Source of the DNA: M3007 sp964646615
Lineage (GTDB): Bacteria; Bacteroidota; Bacteroidia; Chitinophagales; Saprospiraceae
Direction: 5' to 3'
Length of the DNA stretch: 64,000 bases
Assembly (NCBI GenBank): GCA_964646615.1
Contig: CAZYEV010000006.1
Coordinates: forward strand, 9,001-73,000
Part shown: piece by piece, positions 41,214 to 48,818 of the stretch
Layout of the letters: each line of letters starts with the position of its first letter
Numbering within the stretch: the first letter of the stretch is position 1
Notes under the pieces: generated by a model
What the model was told of the DNA's origin: nothing
Seen by the model: only the letters and a program-made list of their open reading frames with translations
The model's database searches: none
Position numbers and translations under genes: made by a program

Positions 41214-42383
41214 ATGATACCGCGCACATTAGCCCAAAAGGCCCTTTATTTGGCCTCTAAGTTTCCTATACTCAGCATTACCGGTCCGCGACAATCGGGC
41301 AAAACGACGCTGGCGCGCCATCTCTTTCCAGATTACGTTTACGTTAACCTGGAGCATCCAAACGTTCGGCTGGCTGCCAGGGCGTCTCCGAGCGACTTCC
41401 TGCGGCAAAGCGAAAGGGGGATGATCATTGACGAAGCGCAATACGCCCCGGAACTATTCTCCTACTTGCAGCTAGAGGCCGACGAGCAAAACCGACCGGG
41501 CCGCTTCATCTTGTGCGGCTCGCAGCATTTTTTGCTCATGGAGCGCATTACGCAAAGCCTGGCCGGGCGGGTGGGCATCTTGCAGTTATTGCCGTTTTCT
41601 ATGGAAGAGCTGACCTCGGCGGGGATACCTCGACAGGACGCGCTTTCTTACATTTTTGAAGGCTTTTTTCCGCGCTTGCATGCCGATGCCATTGAACCGG
41701 CCGACTTTTATCCGGCCTATATCCAGACCTATATCGAGCGCGACGCCCGGCAAGTTGTCAATATTTCGGATTTGGATACTTTTCAAAATTTTGTCCGCTT
41801 ATGTGCAGGCCGAATTGGCAACCTGTTCAATCAGAGCGAAATAGGCGGCCTGATTGGCGTGGATCAAAAAACGGCTCGCCGTTGGCTGACCATCCTGCAA
41901 ACGGGCTTTCAGGCCTTCACGTTACCTCCTTATTTTCGGAACTTTGACAAGCGTATCGTCAAGGCTCCTAAGCTCTACTTCTGGGACACAGGTGTTGCTT
42001 GTGCCTTGCTGGGCATCCGCTCGGTAGCGGACTTGCGCCAGCATTTTGCCTACGGCGCGCTGTTTGAGAATTTTATTATTGTTGAAATACTCAAGCACTT
42101 CCTTCATCGAGGTATTCGCCCAAATGCCTATTTCTGGTCGGAGCGCGGGGTCAACGAAGTAGACCTGCTCATCGAGGAGGGCGGCAAATGCTATCCCATA
42201 GAAATCAAGGCAGCGCAGACGGTACAGCCGGCTTTTTTTAAGGGTATTCGGGCTTTCAATAAGGCGTCCGGTAACCCGGTAGAGCACGCGATGCTCATCT
42301 ACGGCGGAGAGGCGTCCTGGCGCACCGAGCAGGGCGAACAGGTGAGGGCGTGGTTTGACCTGCCCACCTTCCTCTCCGGATGA
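41214..42383 (+). CDS. AAA-type ATPase with DUF4143 C-terminal domain
   Basis: A 389-residue protein of the AAA_14/DUF4143 family. The Walker A motif is TGPRQSGKTTLARHLF near residue 23, and Walker B is GMIIDEAQYAPEL near residue 70. The sensor region is RFILCGSQHFLL. The C-terminal DUF4143 domain includes ALFENFIIVEILKHF and the nuclease-like block FWSERGVNEVDLLIEEGGKCYPIEIKAA (E-VD-EIK). Such proteins are patchily distributed and often horizontally acquired; their role is unknown. By eye it is less GC-rich than its neighbours. It follows a palindrome 84 bp upstream. Confidence 0.9.
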   Translation: MIPRTLAQKALYLASKFPILSITGPRQSGKTTLARHLFPDYVYVNLEHPNVRLAARASPSDFLRQSERGMIIDEAQYAPELFSYLQLEADEQNRPGRFILCGSQHFLLMERITQSLAGRVGILQLLPFSMEELTSAGIPRQDALSYIFEGFFPRLHADAIEPADFYPAYIQTYIERDARQVVNISDLDTFQNFVRLCAGRIGNLFNQSEIGGLIGVDQKTARRWLTILQTGFQAFTLPPYFRNFDKRIVKAPKLYFWDTGVACALLGIRSVADLRQHFAYGALFENFIIVEILKHFLHRGIRPNAYFWSERGVNEVDLLIEEGGKCYPIEIKAAQTVQPAFFKGIRAFNKASGNPVEHAMLIYGGEASWRTEQGEQVRAWFDLPTFLSG

Positions 42384-42389
42384 AAGCGA

Positions 42390-44105
42390 CTACCGCCTCG
42401 AAGCCGCATGGCGAGAGGCATTCCGGTTCAAGAGCGCCTGCCACAGCCCGCTGATGCCCATGACTAAGCCACAACCCAGGGGATTGTACCACAGGTAGGC
42501 GTCGCGATCCACGCCGAAGAAGAGCACCAGGATGACGGCCTGGGAAATGACAGCCGCCCAGAAAACCGCTGTGCCTTTGACCTTGGGCAGGAAGAAAGCC
42601 GTAAAAAAGATGCCCAGGATGGTTCCGTAGAACACTGAGCCGATCATGTTGACCGCCTGAATCAGGTTTTCAAACAGGTCGGCATAGCTGGCGAACACGA
42701 CGATGAAGATGCCCCAGCCCACGGTGAACCAGCGCGAGGCGCGGAAGTAGTGCGTGTCGTCTCGGTCGGTAACGATGGAGCGGCGATAGATGTCGGACAC
42801 CGACGTGGCCGTCAGAGCGCTGAGTTCGGAGGCTGTGGTGCTCCAGGAGGCGCAAAAGATCATGGCCAGCATCAGGCCTGTCAGGCCGACGGGCACGTAG
42901 CGGAGGATGAAGTGGATGAATACGAAGTCCTTGTCTTTAGGGTCAGTGCCCGGGCGTGCCTGTTTGACGATGGCTTCGGCCTGCTGGCGCAGGGCTTTGC
43001 GTTCGGCGTCCCACTGCTGCAGCTGGTGGCGAATGGGCTGGGGCAATTGTCCGTTGCTCTGGTGCAGAGTGGTTGTGGCCTCTCGGAGCATTGCCTGTTT
43101 GAGGTGGGCAATGCTGTCGTTACGGGCCTCCAATTGCTGGAAAGCGGCCTCGTAGGGGGTGTTTCGCACGGCTTTCCGATTGGCTTCGTGGAAATACAGC
43201 GGCGCGGGGTTGAACTGAAAAAAGACATACACCATCACACCCACCCCTAGCACCAGCAGCTGCATCGGGATTTTGACAAAGCCATTAAACAGCAGCCCAA
43301 TGCGGCTTTCGCGCAGCGACTTGCCCGACAGGTAGCGGCCCACCTGGCTCTGGTCGGTGCCAAAATAGGAGAGGAACAAAAACGTGGCTCCCAGAACACC
43401 CGACCAGATGTTGTAGCGATCGTGCACGTCGAACGACCAGTCCACCACTTGCGTCTTGCCTGTGGCACCGGCTACGGCCCAGGCTTCGGGCAATCCGACG
43501 CCATCGGGCAGGCTGTTCAAAGCAATGACAAAGGCCAGAACAAGGCCGCCCAGCATGATGCTCATTTGCAGCTCCTGCGTGCGGCTCACGGCCGCGCTGC
43601 CGCCCGAGGTGGTGTAAATGATGACAAACAAGGCCATGAGCGCGTTGGTCAGGGCCAGATTCCAGCCAAAGACAGCGCACAGGATGATGCTCGGCGCATA
43701 AATGCTGATGGCGGCCGCCACCCCGCGCTGGATGAGAAACAGCAGGGCCGTCAGCGTGCGCATACGTCGGTCGAAGCGGTGCTCTAAGTACTCATAGGCC
43801 GTCGTTACCCGCAGCCGATAGTACACCGGCAGCACAAACGCTACCAGGATGAGCATGGCGATGGGCATGCCGAAGTAAAACTGAGCGAACTCCATGCCGT
43901 CGGCAAACCCTTGCCCAGGGGTACTCAAAAACGTAATGGCACTGGCCTGCGTGGCCATGATGCTCAGCCCAATCGTCCACCACGGAAGGTCGCGCTTGCC
44001 GGCCAGGAAGTCCTTGCTGGTACCGATGTGGCGGCTTTTCCAGATGCCGTAAATCACCACCCCCGCCAGCGCCAGCACCAGCACGGCCCAGTCTATTGGC
44101 GTCAT
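42390..44105 (-). CDS. Sodium:solute symporter (SSS family), copy 2, with large loop
   Basis: A 571-residue inner-membrane symporter. The N-terminus MTPIDWAVLVLALAGVVIYGIWKSR and SKDFLAGKRDLPWWTIGLSIMATQASAITFLSTPGQGF are typical of SSS members, as is SYFGTDQSQVGRYLSGKSLRESRIGLLFNG. Between helices there is an unusual hydrophilic insert of about 105 residues (near 310-415) rich in Gln, Ala and charged residues, including HLKQAMLREATTTLHQ. The substrate is unknown. Its start overlaps the stop of the upstream hypothetical gene as ATGA, so the two are co-translated. Confidence 0.9.
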   Translation of the reverse strand: MTPIDWAVLVLALAGVVIYGIWKSRHIGTSKDFLAGKRDLPWWTIGLSIMATQASAITFLSTPGQGFADGMEFAQFYFGMPIAMLILVAFVLPVYYRLRVTTAYEYLEHRFDRRMRTLTALLFLIQRGVAAAISIYAPSIILCAVFGWNLALTNALMALFVIIYTTSGGSAAVSRTQELQMSIMLGGLVLAFVIALNSLPDGVGLPEAWAVAGATGKTQVVDWSFDVHDRYNIWSGVLGATFLFLSYFGTDQSQVGRYLSGKSLRESRIGLLFNGFVKIPMQLLVLGVGVMVYVFFQFNPAPLYFHEANRKAVRNTPYEAAFQQLEARNDSIAHLKQAMLREATTTLHQSNGQLPQPIRHQLQQWDAERKALRQQAEAIVKQARPGTDPKDKDFVFIHFILRYVPVGLTGLMLAMIFCASWSTTASELSALTATSVSDIYRRSIVTDRDDTHYFRASRWFTVGWGIFIVVFASYADLFENLIQAVNMIGSVFYGTILGIFFTAFFLPKVKGTAVFWAAVISQAVILVLFFGVDRDAYLWYNPLGCGLVMGISGLWQALLNRNASRHAASRR

Positions 44106-44677
44106 TTTGAAAAGGATAAGTAAAGAATGACAAAAATAACCACGGCCAAAAGCAGCCAGCTGCCGAAGCCAATGCTGTTCTCTCGCCAGATGTTGAACAT
44201 TTTTTCCATCAGGCTTCGCCAGTCCAGCTCGCCCCCAGAGCCGCGTGTAGCCGGTTCGTGCACTAAGAAAAAGTACTTGCGCTGCCCTTTGCGCACCTGG
44301 TCGCCGTGCTTGGTCAGCACCAGAAAATCGGCGTTCAAAAAGCGAAGGTCAAACAGCTCGCTTTTGCCGGCCAGCTCCAGAATGAGCGAATTGCTCGTGC
44401 CTAATTGCTTCCAGGTGCCTTTGAGCACATTGCCGTCCAGGGACAGCAAGTACTCCCCACCAGCGTTGAAAATGTGCAGGATAGCCTCGTGAAAGCCCTC
44501 GTCGTCGCGCACCTCTTTCCAGCGTTTGCCCAGCCAGAACCCACCCTCGCGCAGGTCTTCGCCGTACGGTATCACCTTGGGCAGGATGAAATCCAAATGC
44601 TGATCCATCGTGCCCAGATCGGCCGGCAACTCCGGGCTTAGTGCGCGGGAAATATCCTTGAATGTGGTCAGTTCCAT
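44102..44677 (-). CDS. Tail-anchored hypothetical protein coupled to symporter 2
   Basis: A 191-residue protein with a soluble alpha/beta body and one C-terminal helix (GFGSWLLLAVVIFVILYLSFSK) that should anchor it to the membrane. I do not recognise the family. The body contains KRWKEVRDDEGFHEAILHIF and EYLLSLDGNVLKGTWKQL, resembling a small beta-sheet domain. It precedes the symporter with a four-base overlap, which argues for joint function. Confidence 0.75.
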   Translation of the reverse strand: MELTTFKDISRALSPELPADLGTMDQHLDFILPKVIPYGEDLREGGFWLGKRWKEVRDDEGFHEAILHIFNAGGEYLLSLDGNVLKGTWKQLGTSNSLILELAGKSELFDLRFLNADFLVLTKHGDQVRKGQRKYFFLVHEPATRGSGGELDWRSLMEKMFNIWRENSIGFGSWLLLAVVIFVILYLSFSK

Positions 44678-44781
44678 CGCTCGTGCCGTTTTTCGCGGGG
44701 TAAAAATCGGTATTCGCCCGCTTCCTGAGCAAAATTCTGCCGACGCAGGCCCTCTCCTTCACGAATGCGTTTTTACCACCC

Positions 44782-44873
44782 AGGCACAAAGCGGTTTTAG
44801 CCACTTTTCCTATCGTACGTACGCATTCTTACCGCTTGTTTTTATCGCCAAGGCACAAAGCGGTTTTAGCCAC
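44782..44873 (+). repeat. Perfect 23-bp direct repeat, 69 bp apart
   Basis: AGGCACAAAG-CGGTTTTAGCCAC occurs at 44782-44804 and again at 44851-44873. Similarity extends upstream as TTTTAYCRCC. Confidence 0.9.
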
Positions 44874-44935
44874 GAATGCACGTGGAGGTGTCGTCTTCGA
44901 CGCACCAGAAAGCGACACCCCCGAGAATACGAGAG
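44851..44935 (+). repeat. Interspersed hairpin element, copy 2
   Basis: Blocks in order: AGGCACAAAG, CACGAATGCACG, GGAGGTGTCGTCTTCGA, GCGACACCCCCGAGAAT. They match the minus-strand order of the element at 19686-19806, with a shorter middle. Confidence 0.75.
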
Positions 44936-44958
44936 GACTAAGGGTTTTCTGTAACCGC

Positions 44959-44992
44959 GAGGGCGCAGAGAGAGAAGACTCTCTGCGCCCTC
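44959..44992. repeat. Perfect 14-bp-arm hairpin
   Basis: Arms GAGGGCGCAGAGAG (44959-44972) and CTCTCTGCGCCCTC (44979-44992) around AGAAGA. No T-run follows, so it is not an obvious terminator. Confidence 0.9.
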
Positions 44993-45055
44993 AGTGGCTT
45001 CTATTGTTTCATTGCGTAAAGTGTCGGTTCGGCCGCCGGAGGCTTTCCGCAAGGC

Positions 45056-46606
45056 CTATTGCGACCCGTCGGTGCGGCCGCGCTGGACGGCGTACTGCCC
45101 TACTTTGCGGCCGGTCTCCAGCCCTACCTCGCAGTCGAAGCGGTAGTGGATGCAGCCATAGACGCGGGACTCGGACGCCTCTTTGGCCATCGCCTGCAGG
45201 TCGCTGGCGTGGTCGGGGAAGAGGTAGGCCAGCACCTCGGCAGCGGCGCCCGAGAAGGTGGAGTGTCCGGAGGTGTAGGCCGGGAAGTTCGGGATGCCCG
45301 TGCTGGTTTTGATGCTGCGGTCGGCTTCGGTGGGCCGCATGATCATGTAGTGGTACTTGACGTCCCAGCAGGTAACGCCGGCGTCGTGCAAGGCTGTATT
45401 GACCAGCGCCATGGCGCGGGCGGAGCGGATCTCATTGAATTGCTTTTCCTGAATGAGCTCAGCGGCGCGGCGGTTCCAGTGGCCGGGTGGCGTGTAGGAG
45501 CCGGGGCCGTCGGCCCAATAGGCAGCGATGCGGAACTGCTCACGGGTGCGGTTTTTCGTAATACGGCGCAGTTCTTCCATGTCTGCTTCAAACTCCGGCG
45601 AGCCGGGCATGGGCGGCATGGGCGGGCGCAGGGCAATTTTGGTGGCATCGTCGAAGTTCCAGGTTTTCACATAGCCGAACAGCGGCAGCATGGCCGGTCG
45701 CTCCGGAATGTCTAAGCTGTGCCATTGCTCCCGGATGCCGCGGCTGGCTGCGTCGGCGCGCACAGAGTCCATTTTCGACTGGTCGCCGGCGCGGGCCATG
45801 CCGTCGTTGCGGGCGTAGGTCAGTACGCGGTTGGCCACAGCCTGACCGAGCACGCGGCCCGCATGCAGGTCGCTTTCCACATTGGCGCCAGCCCACAGGC
45901 GGCTCTGGATGTGCTCTTCGGCCATGCGGTCTAAGTACTCCTTCTCTGCCGGGAAAAGCATCTTGAGCAACTCACGCGAAGTGATGGCAATGACGGCGTC
46001 CTCCGACGGATAGGACGGCAGGTCGTTGGTCGGAATGAGCGGCTCAATGCTGGTGTCGTACTTGTAAGGCGCCAGCCGGTTGTGTTGGAATTTAGCGTGC
46101 CAGGCGGCTACCAAGCCATCGTATTGCGCCACTGCCAGCAAAGCCAGCGCCCGCGCCGTGTAGGGCGGGTTGGCAAACGGGAAACGCGGATAGGCGGCCG
46201 GATTGTTCGGGTCTGGATTAGGATACGTTTTGCCGTCAGGGTTGTAGTTGGGCGGTACATTGTACCGGGCGGCCAGCTCGCGCGCGATTTCGTGCCAGCG
46301 CAATATGGCGTTGCCGCCCCAGAAGCGGGCCAGGCGCTTTTGTTCGGGGGGAGCAGCGGCCATTTGCCGCTTCAGGTCATTCAGCTCCAGCTGGTACACC
46401 GATGAAGTGGGCGCTACCGGAGCGGGCACCGGTATTTCCGAGCCGCTCGTCAGCACGCACGTCTTCCACGTGCCGCCGTTGGCGTCGAGGCTGGTCTCCG
46501 GATAAGGGTCGAGCGCCGGGCTTTCCGGGCTTTTTTCGCAGCGAACTAAGAGAAAGAGGACTGCTAAGCCTGTGAGTGTCCACCGAAGGTAAGGCGTAGT
46601 GTTCAT
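45056..46606 (-). CDS. Vanadium-dependent haloperoxidase/PAP2-superfamily lipoprotein
   Basis: A 516-residue exported protein with a lipoprotein-like signal ending at Cys near residue 23 (LFLLVRCEKS). The C-terminal PAP2/haloperoxidase core has the three phosphate/vanadate motifs: KYHYMIMRPTEADR, PAYTSGHSTFSGAAAEVL (SGH with the acid-base His) and SRVYGCIHYRFDCEVGLETG (R-x5-H-x-R). It is all-helical elsewhere. The long N-terminal region fits bacterial vanadium chloroperoxidase relatives, though phosphatase activity is possible. It follows an outer-membrane protein gene by 51 bp and shares its promoter. Confidence 0.88.
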   Translation of the reverse strand: MNTTPYLRWTLTGLAVLFLLVRCEKSPESPALDPYPETSLDANGGTWKTCVLTSGSEIPVPAPVAPTSSVYQLELNDLKRQMAAAPPEQKRLARFWGGNAILRWHEIARELAARYNVPPNYNPDGKTYPNPDPNNPAAYPRFPFANPPYTARALALLAVAQYDGLVAAWHAKFQHNRLAPYKYDTSIEPLIPTNDLPSYPSEDAVIAITSRELLKMLFPAEKEYLDRMAEEHIQSRLWAGANVESDLHAGRVLGQAVANRVLTYARNDGMARAGDQSKMDSVRADAASRGIREQWHSLDIPERPAMLPLFGYVKTWNFDDATKIALRPPMPPMPGSPEFEADMEELRRITKNRTREQFRIAAYWADGPGSYTPPGHWNRRAAELIQEKQFNEIRSARAMALVNTALHDAGVTCWDVKYHYMIMRPTEADRSIKTSTGIPNFPAYTSGHSTFSGAAAEVLAYLFPDHASDLQAMAKEASESRVYGCIHYRFDCEVGLETGRKVGQYAVQRGRTDGSQ

Positions 46607-46657
46607 AGCATTTTACCAATTAAGATTGAGACATACGGGTGATAAGAAAGCAAGCCA

Positions 46658-47563
46658 TTATCGGCTCGTGTTGAACAGATACGAAAGGCCGCCGGAGAGG
46701 GTAGTGCCCTGGCCCACATTCCGACCACTCAGGACCTGCCCAAAGGCGGCTTGCACGGCCAGGCCCTGCCGCACGAAATACTTGGCATAAGCGCCGGCTG
46801 TGGTGGCGCGCATGCGGTTGGTCGGTTGCGGCATCTCGTTGTAGCGGATGTCGTCGCCGCTGGTGCCGGTGAAATAATCCAGCTGGATTTCCGCCTGGAA
46901 GCGGTGGTTGATGAAGCCCAAACGCCCGGTGGCGTCGAGCAGGTTGGGCACCGGCATCCGGTTGGTGTAGTAGAGCTGGTCGTGAAACAGGAAGGCGTCG
47001 CGGTCGGTCGTGACGTCGCTGCGCCAGGTGTGTCCGGCTTGCAGCGTGATGTACCACCCTTTGGCATGGGTGTAGTTCGCAATACCGCGCAGAGAGGCCG
47101 TCCGGCTTTGCATGCCGATATTCAGCGGCATATAATCGGCGGCGTAGTTGGTAACCGGTGTGGATAGGCCACCCGTGGCTTGCAGGCGCACCTCACCGCC
47201 GCCTACATTCGCCTCAAAGGGCTGATACTTCAGCCACAGCGAAAAGTCCTGCAGGCCACGCTGGCCCTGCAGGTAACTGGCCGAGCTGTGCGTCCACACA
47301 TAGGGCAGCGCAGCCAGGACGTTGAGCCGGCGCGAAAGCCCGTAGTCAAAGCCCAGCATAGCGCTTTGCGTCGTAACGACGCCCAGATTGAGGTTGGAGC
47401 GCTTCGTCGGCCCTTCCCAGTAATTCTCCCACCGGGTGTGGGTGTACTGGGTCAGTACGCACCATTGGCCTTTGGCCATCATCAGAGCGTCGTTGGGCAA
47501 TTGCGCATACACTCCTTGCAAGCCAAAAAGTAGAAAAGTCAGGAAAAGGTAGCGTTTGTTCAT
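46658..47563 (-). CDS. Outer-membrane beta-barrel protein (MetA-pathway/transporter-like)
   Basis: A 301-residue exported protein with signal peptide MNKRYLFLTFLLFGLQGVYA and repeated amphipathic strands with aromatic girdles (QWCVLTQYTHTRWENYWEG, AMLGFDYGLSRRLNVLAALPYVW, LQDFSLWLKYQPF). It resembles the outer-membrane transporter family annotated from phenol meta-pathway proteins, but the assignment is loose. It is the first gene of a two-gene unit with the haloperoxidase-like lipoprotein. The start at 47563 is set by the signal peptide. Confidence 0.75.
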   Translation of the reverse strand: MNKRYLFLTFLLFGLQGVYAQLPNDALMMAKGQWCVLTQYTHTRWENYWEGPTKRSNLNLGVVTTQSAMLGFDYGLSRRLNVLAALPYVWTHSSASYLQGQRGLQDFSLWLKYQPFEANVGGGEVRLQATGGLSTPVTNYAADYMPLNIGMQSRTASLRGIANYTHAKGWYITLQAGHTWRSDVTTDRDAFLFHDQLYYTNRMPVPNLLDATGRLGFINHRFQAEIQLDYFTGTSGDDIRYNEMPQPTNRMRATTAGAYAKYFVRQGLAVQAAFGQVLSGRNVGQGTTLSGGLSYLFNTSR

Positions 47564-47625
47564 GGGTAAGGCAATTAAGTGATACAAATTTTGCACCAAT
47601 CAGGCGCATTCTCTACGACTTCAGG

Positions 47626-47658
47626 CAAAGGTATAAGATTTGTTGCGCTGACGACAAA
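47626..47658 (-). promoter_or_regulatory. Promoter of the outer-membrane/haloperoxidase operon
   Basis: On the minus strand TTTG (47658-47655), 21-bp spacer, TACCTTTG (47633-47626). Both halves match exactly; the ATG is 62 bp downstream. Confidence 0.7.
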
Positions 47659-47754
47659 AAAGACAGGTGCTGACTGAGGCAGTCGCATCCACTCCCGTCG
47701 GCACTTATCTACTGACCTCACACAAGATGGCTGCGGAGGCAAGAGGTTGAAAAA

Positions 47755-47805
47755 ACGCTGAAGACACAGGGCCGCAGAGGTGTTTCTCTCGGCGTTTTTC
47801 TGCAG
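47755..47805. repeat. Relic of GCTGAAGACAC/CGCAGAGG-type intergenic repeat
   Basis: AACGCTGAAGACACAGGG, then CCGCAGAGG and TCTCTCGGCGTTTTT form loosely inverted AACGC...GCGTT ends. Related wording occurs at 55775-55855. Confidence 0.45.
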
Positions 47806-47844
47806 CCTCGGCGATGAAAAAAATCCGGTTTAAAGGCCGGCCGA

Positions 47845-48690
47845 CTACTCGTATTCCAGCACCGCATACACGGGCAGGTGGTCCGACGGGTAGCGGCAGT
47901 TTTTGGAGTCGCTCAGCACGGCGTATTTGCGTGTGCGCAGGTTGGCAGTGGTGAAGATGTAGTCAATGCGCAGTTCTACGGGTTCGTGGAAGCGGAAGCC
48001 GTTGAAGGTGCCGTCAGGCCCAAAGGGCGGCTCCTGGCTGCGCGTGCGGGTGTCGTAGAGTTCGCGCAGGAGGATTTGCACCGGTTCCGTATTGGGGCCG
48101 GCATTGAGGTCGCCCATGACGATGGCCGGGTAGCGCGGGCGCTTCATTTCCCACAGCCGCATGAGCAACAGCGAGGCCGACTGGCGCCGCGCCTCGCGCC
48201 CGATGTGGTCGAAATGCGTGTTGAATACCCACAGACGGCGTTTGGCCACGGTGTCTTCCAGCAGCGCCCACGTGCAGATGCGCGGCAGGGCGGCATCCCA
48301 GCCCTTCGACACCTGCTCGGGCGTGGGCGACAGCCAGAACGTGCCGCTTTGCTCCACCCGAAAGCGCCGCTTGCGGTAAAAAAGCGCCGAGTATTCGCCT
48401 GCCTCGCGCCCATCGTCGCGCCCAACGCCTACCCAGGCGTAATCGGGCAACTGCTCCTGCAGAAAGTCGAGCTGGTGCTTCAGCCCCTCCTGCACCCCAA
48501 AGATGTCGGGCGCGTAAAAGCGCAGCTGATCGGCCAGCCAGTGCCGACGCTCCGACCAGGCGTTCTCCCCGTCGGCAGGGTTGTCGTAGCGAATGTTGTA
48601 AGTCAGCACCGAAAAAGACGGCTGCGCAGACGCCGCCATCGCCCAAAAGAAAAAACCTGAGGCCCAAATCAGACAACCGTTCCGAAACAT
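47845..48690 (-). CDS. Exported endonuclease/exonuclease/phosphatase-family protein
   Basis: A 281-residue protein with a signal peptide (about 1-21) and the EEP fold. Conserved blocks are LTYNIRYDNPADGENAW, FGVQEGLKHQLDFL (metal-binding Glu), VFNTHFDHIG, VMGDLNAGPNT (Asp and Asn) and YPSDHLPVYAVLE (catalytic His). Relatives include exported nucleases and sugar- or inositol-phosphate phosphatases; the substrate cannot be chosen. The start at 48690 gives the signal peptide. An exact -7 box (TACCTTTG at 48704-48697, minus strand) lies only 7 bp before the ATG, so the mRNA may be nearly leaderless. Confidence 0.87.
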   Translation of the reverse strand: MFRNGCLIWASGFFFWAMAASAQPSFSVLTYNIRYDNPADGENAWSERRHWLADQLRFYAPDIFGVQEGLKHQLDFLQEQLPDYAWVGVGRDDGREAGEYSALFYRKRRFRVEQSGTFWLSPTPEQVSKGWDAALPRICTWALLEDTVAKRRLWVFNTHFDHIGREARRQSASLLLMRLWEMKRPRYPAIVMGDLNAGPNTEPVQILLRELYDTRTRSQEPPFGPDGTFNGFRFHEPVELRIDYIFTTANLRTRKYAVLSDSKNCRYPSDHLPVYAVLEYE

Positions 48691-48744
48691 GATGAACAAA
48701 GGTACTGCGGGGTGGGAGATGAGGGGCGGCTGCTTTTTGACCAC

Positions 48745-48791
48745 AAAAAAAAAACCGGGCGGCCCCCCTCAATTCTCAGGAGCCGCCCGGT
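48745..48791 (-). terminator. Terminator of secDF
   Basis: Perfect 10-bp arms ACCGGGCGGC (48754-48763) and GCCGCCCGGT (48782-48791) followed on the minus strand by ten T residues. Confidence 0.88.
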
Positions 48792-48818
48792 CGCATGATT
48801 TTTTCAGAAACGAAAGCC

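Larger units (their letters stand above)
44678..45055. other. 378-bp intergenic region filled with repeat relics
   Basis: Contains a direct repeat (44782-44804 and 44851-44873), hairpin element copy 2 (44851-44935) and a perfect hairpin (44959-44992). No coding frame or clear promoter is seen. Confidence 0.8.
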
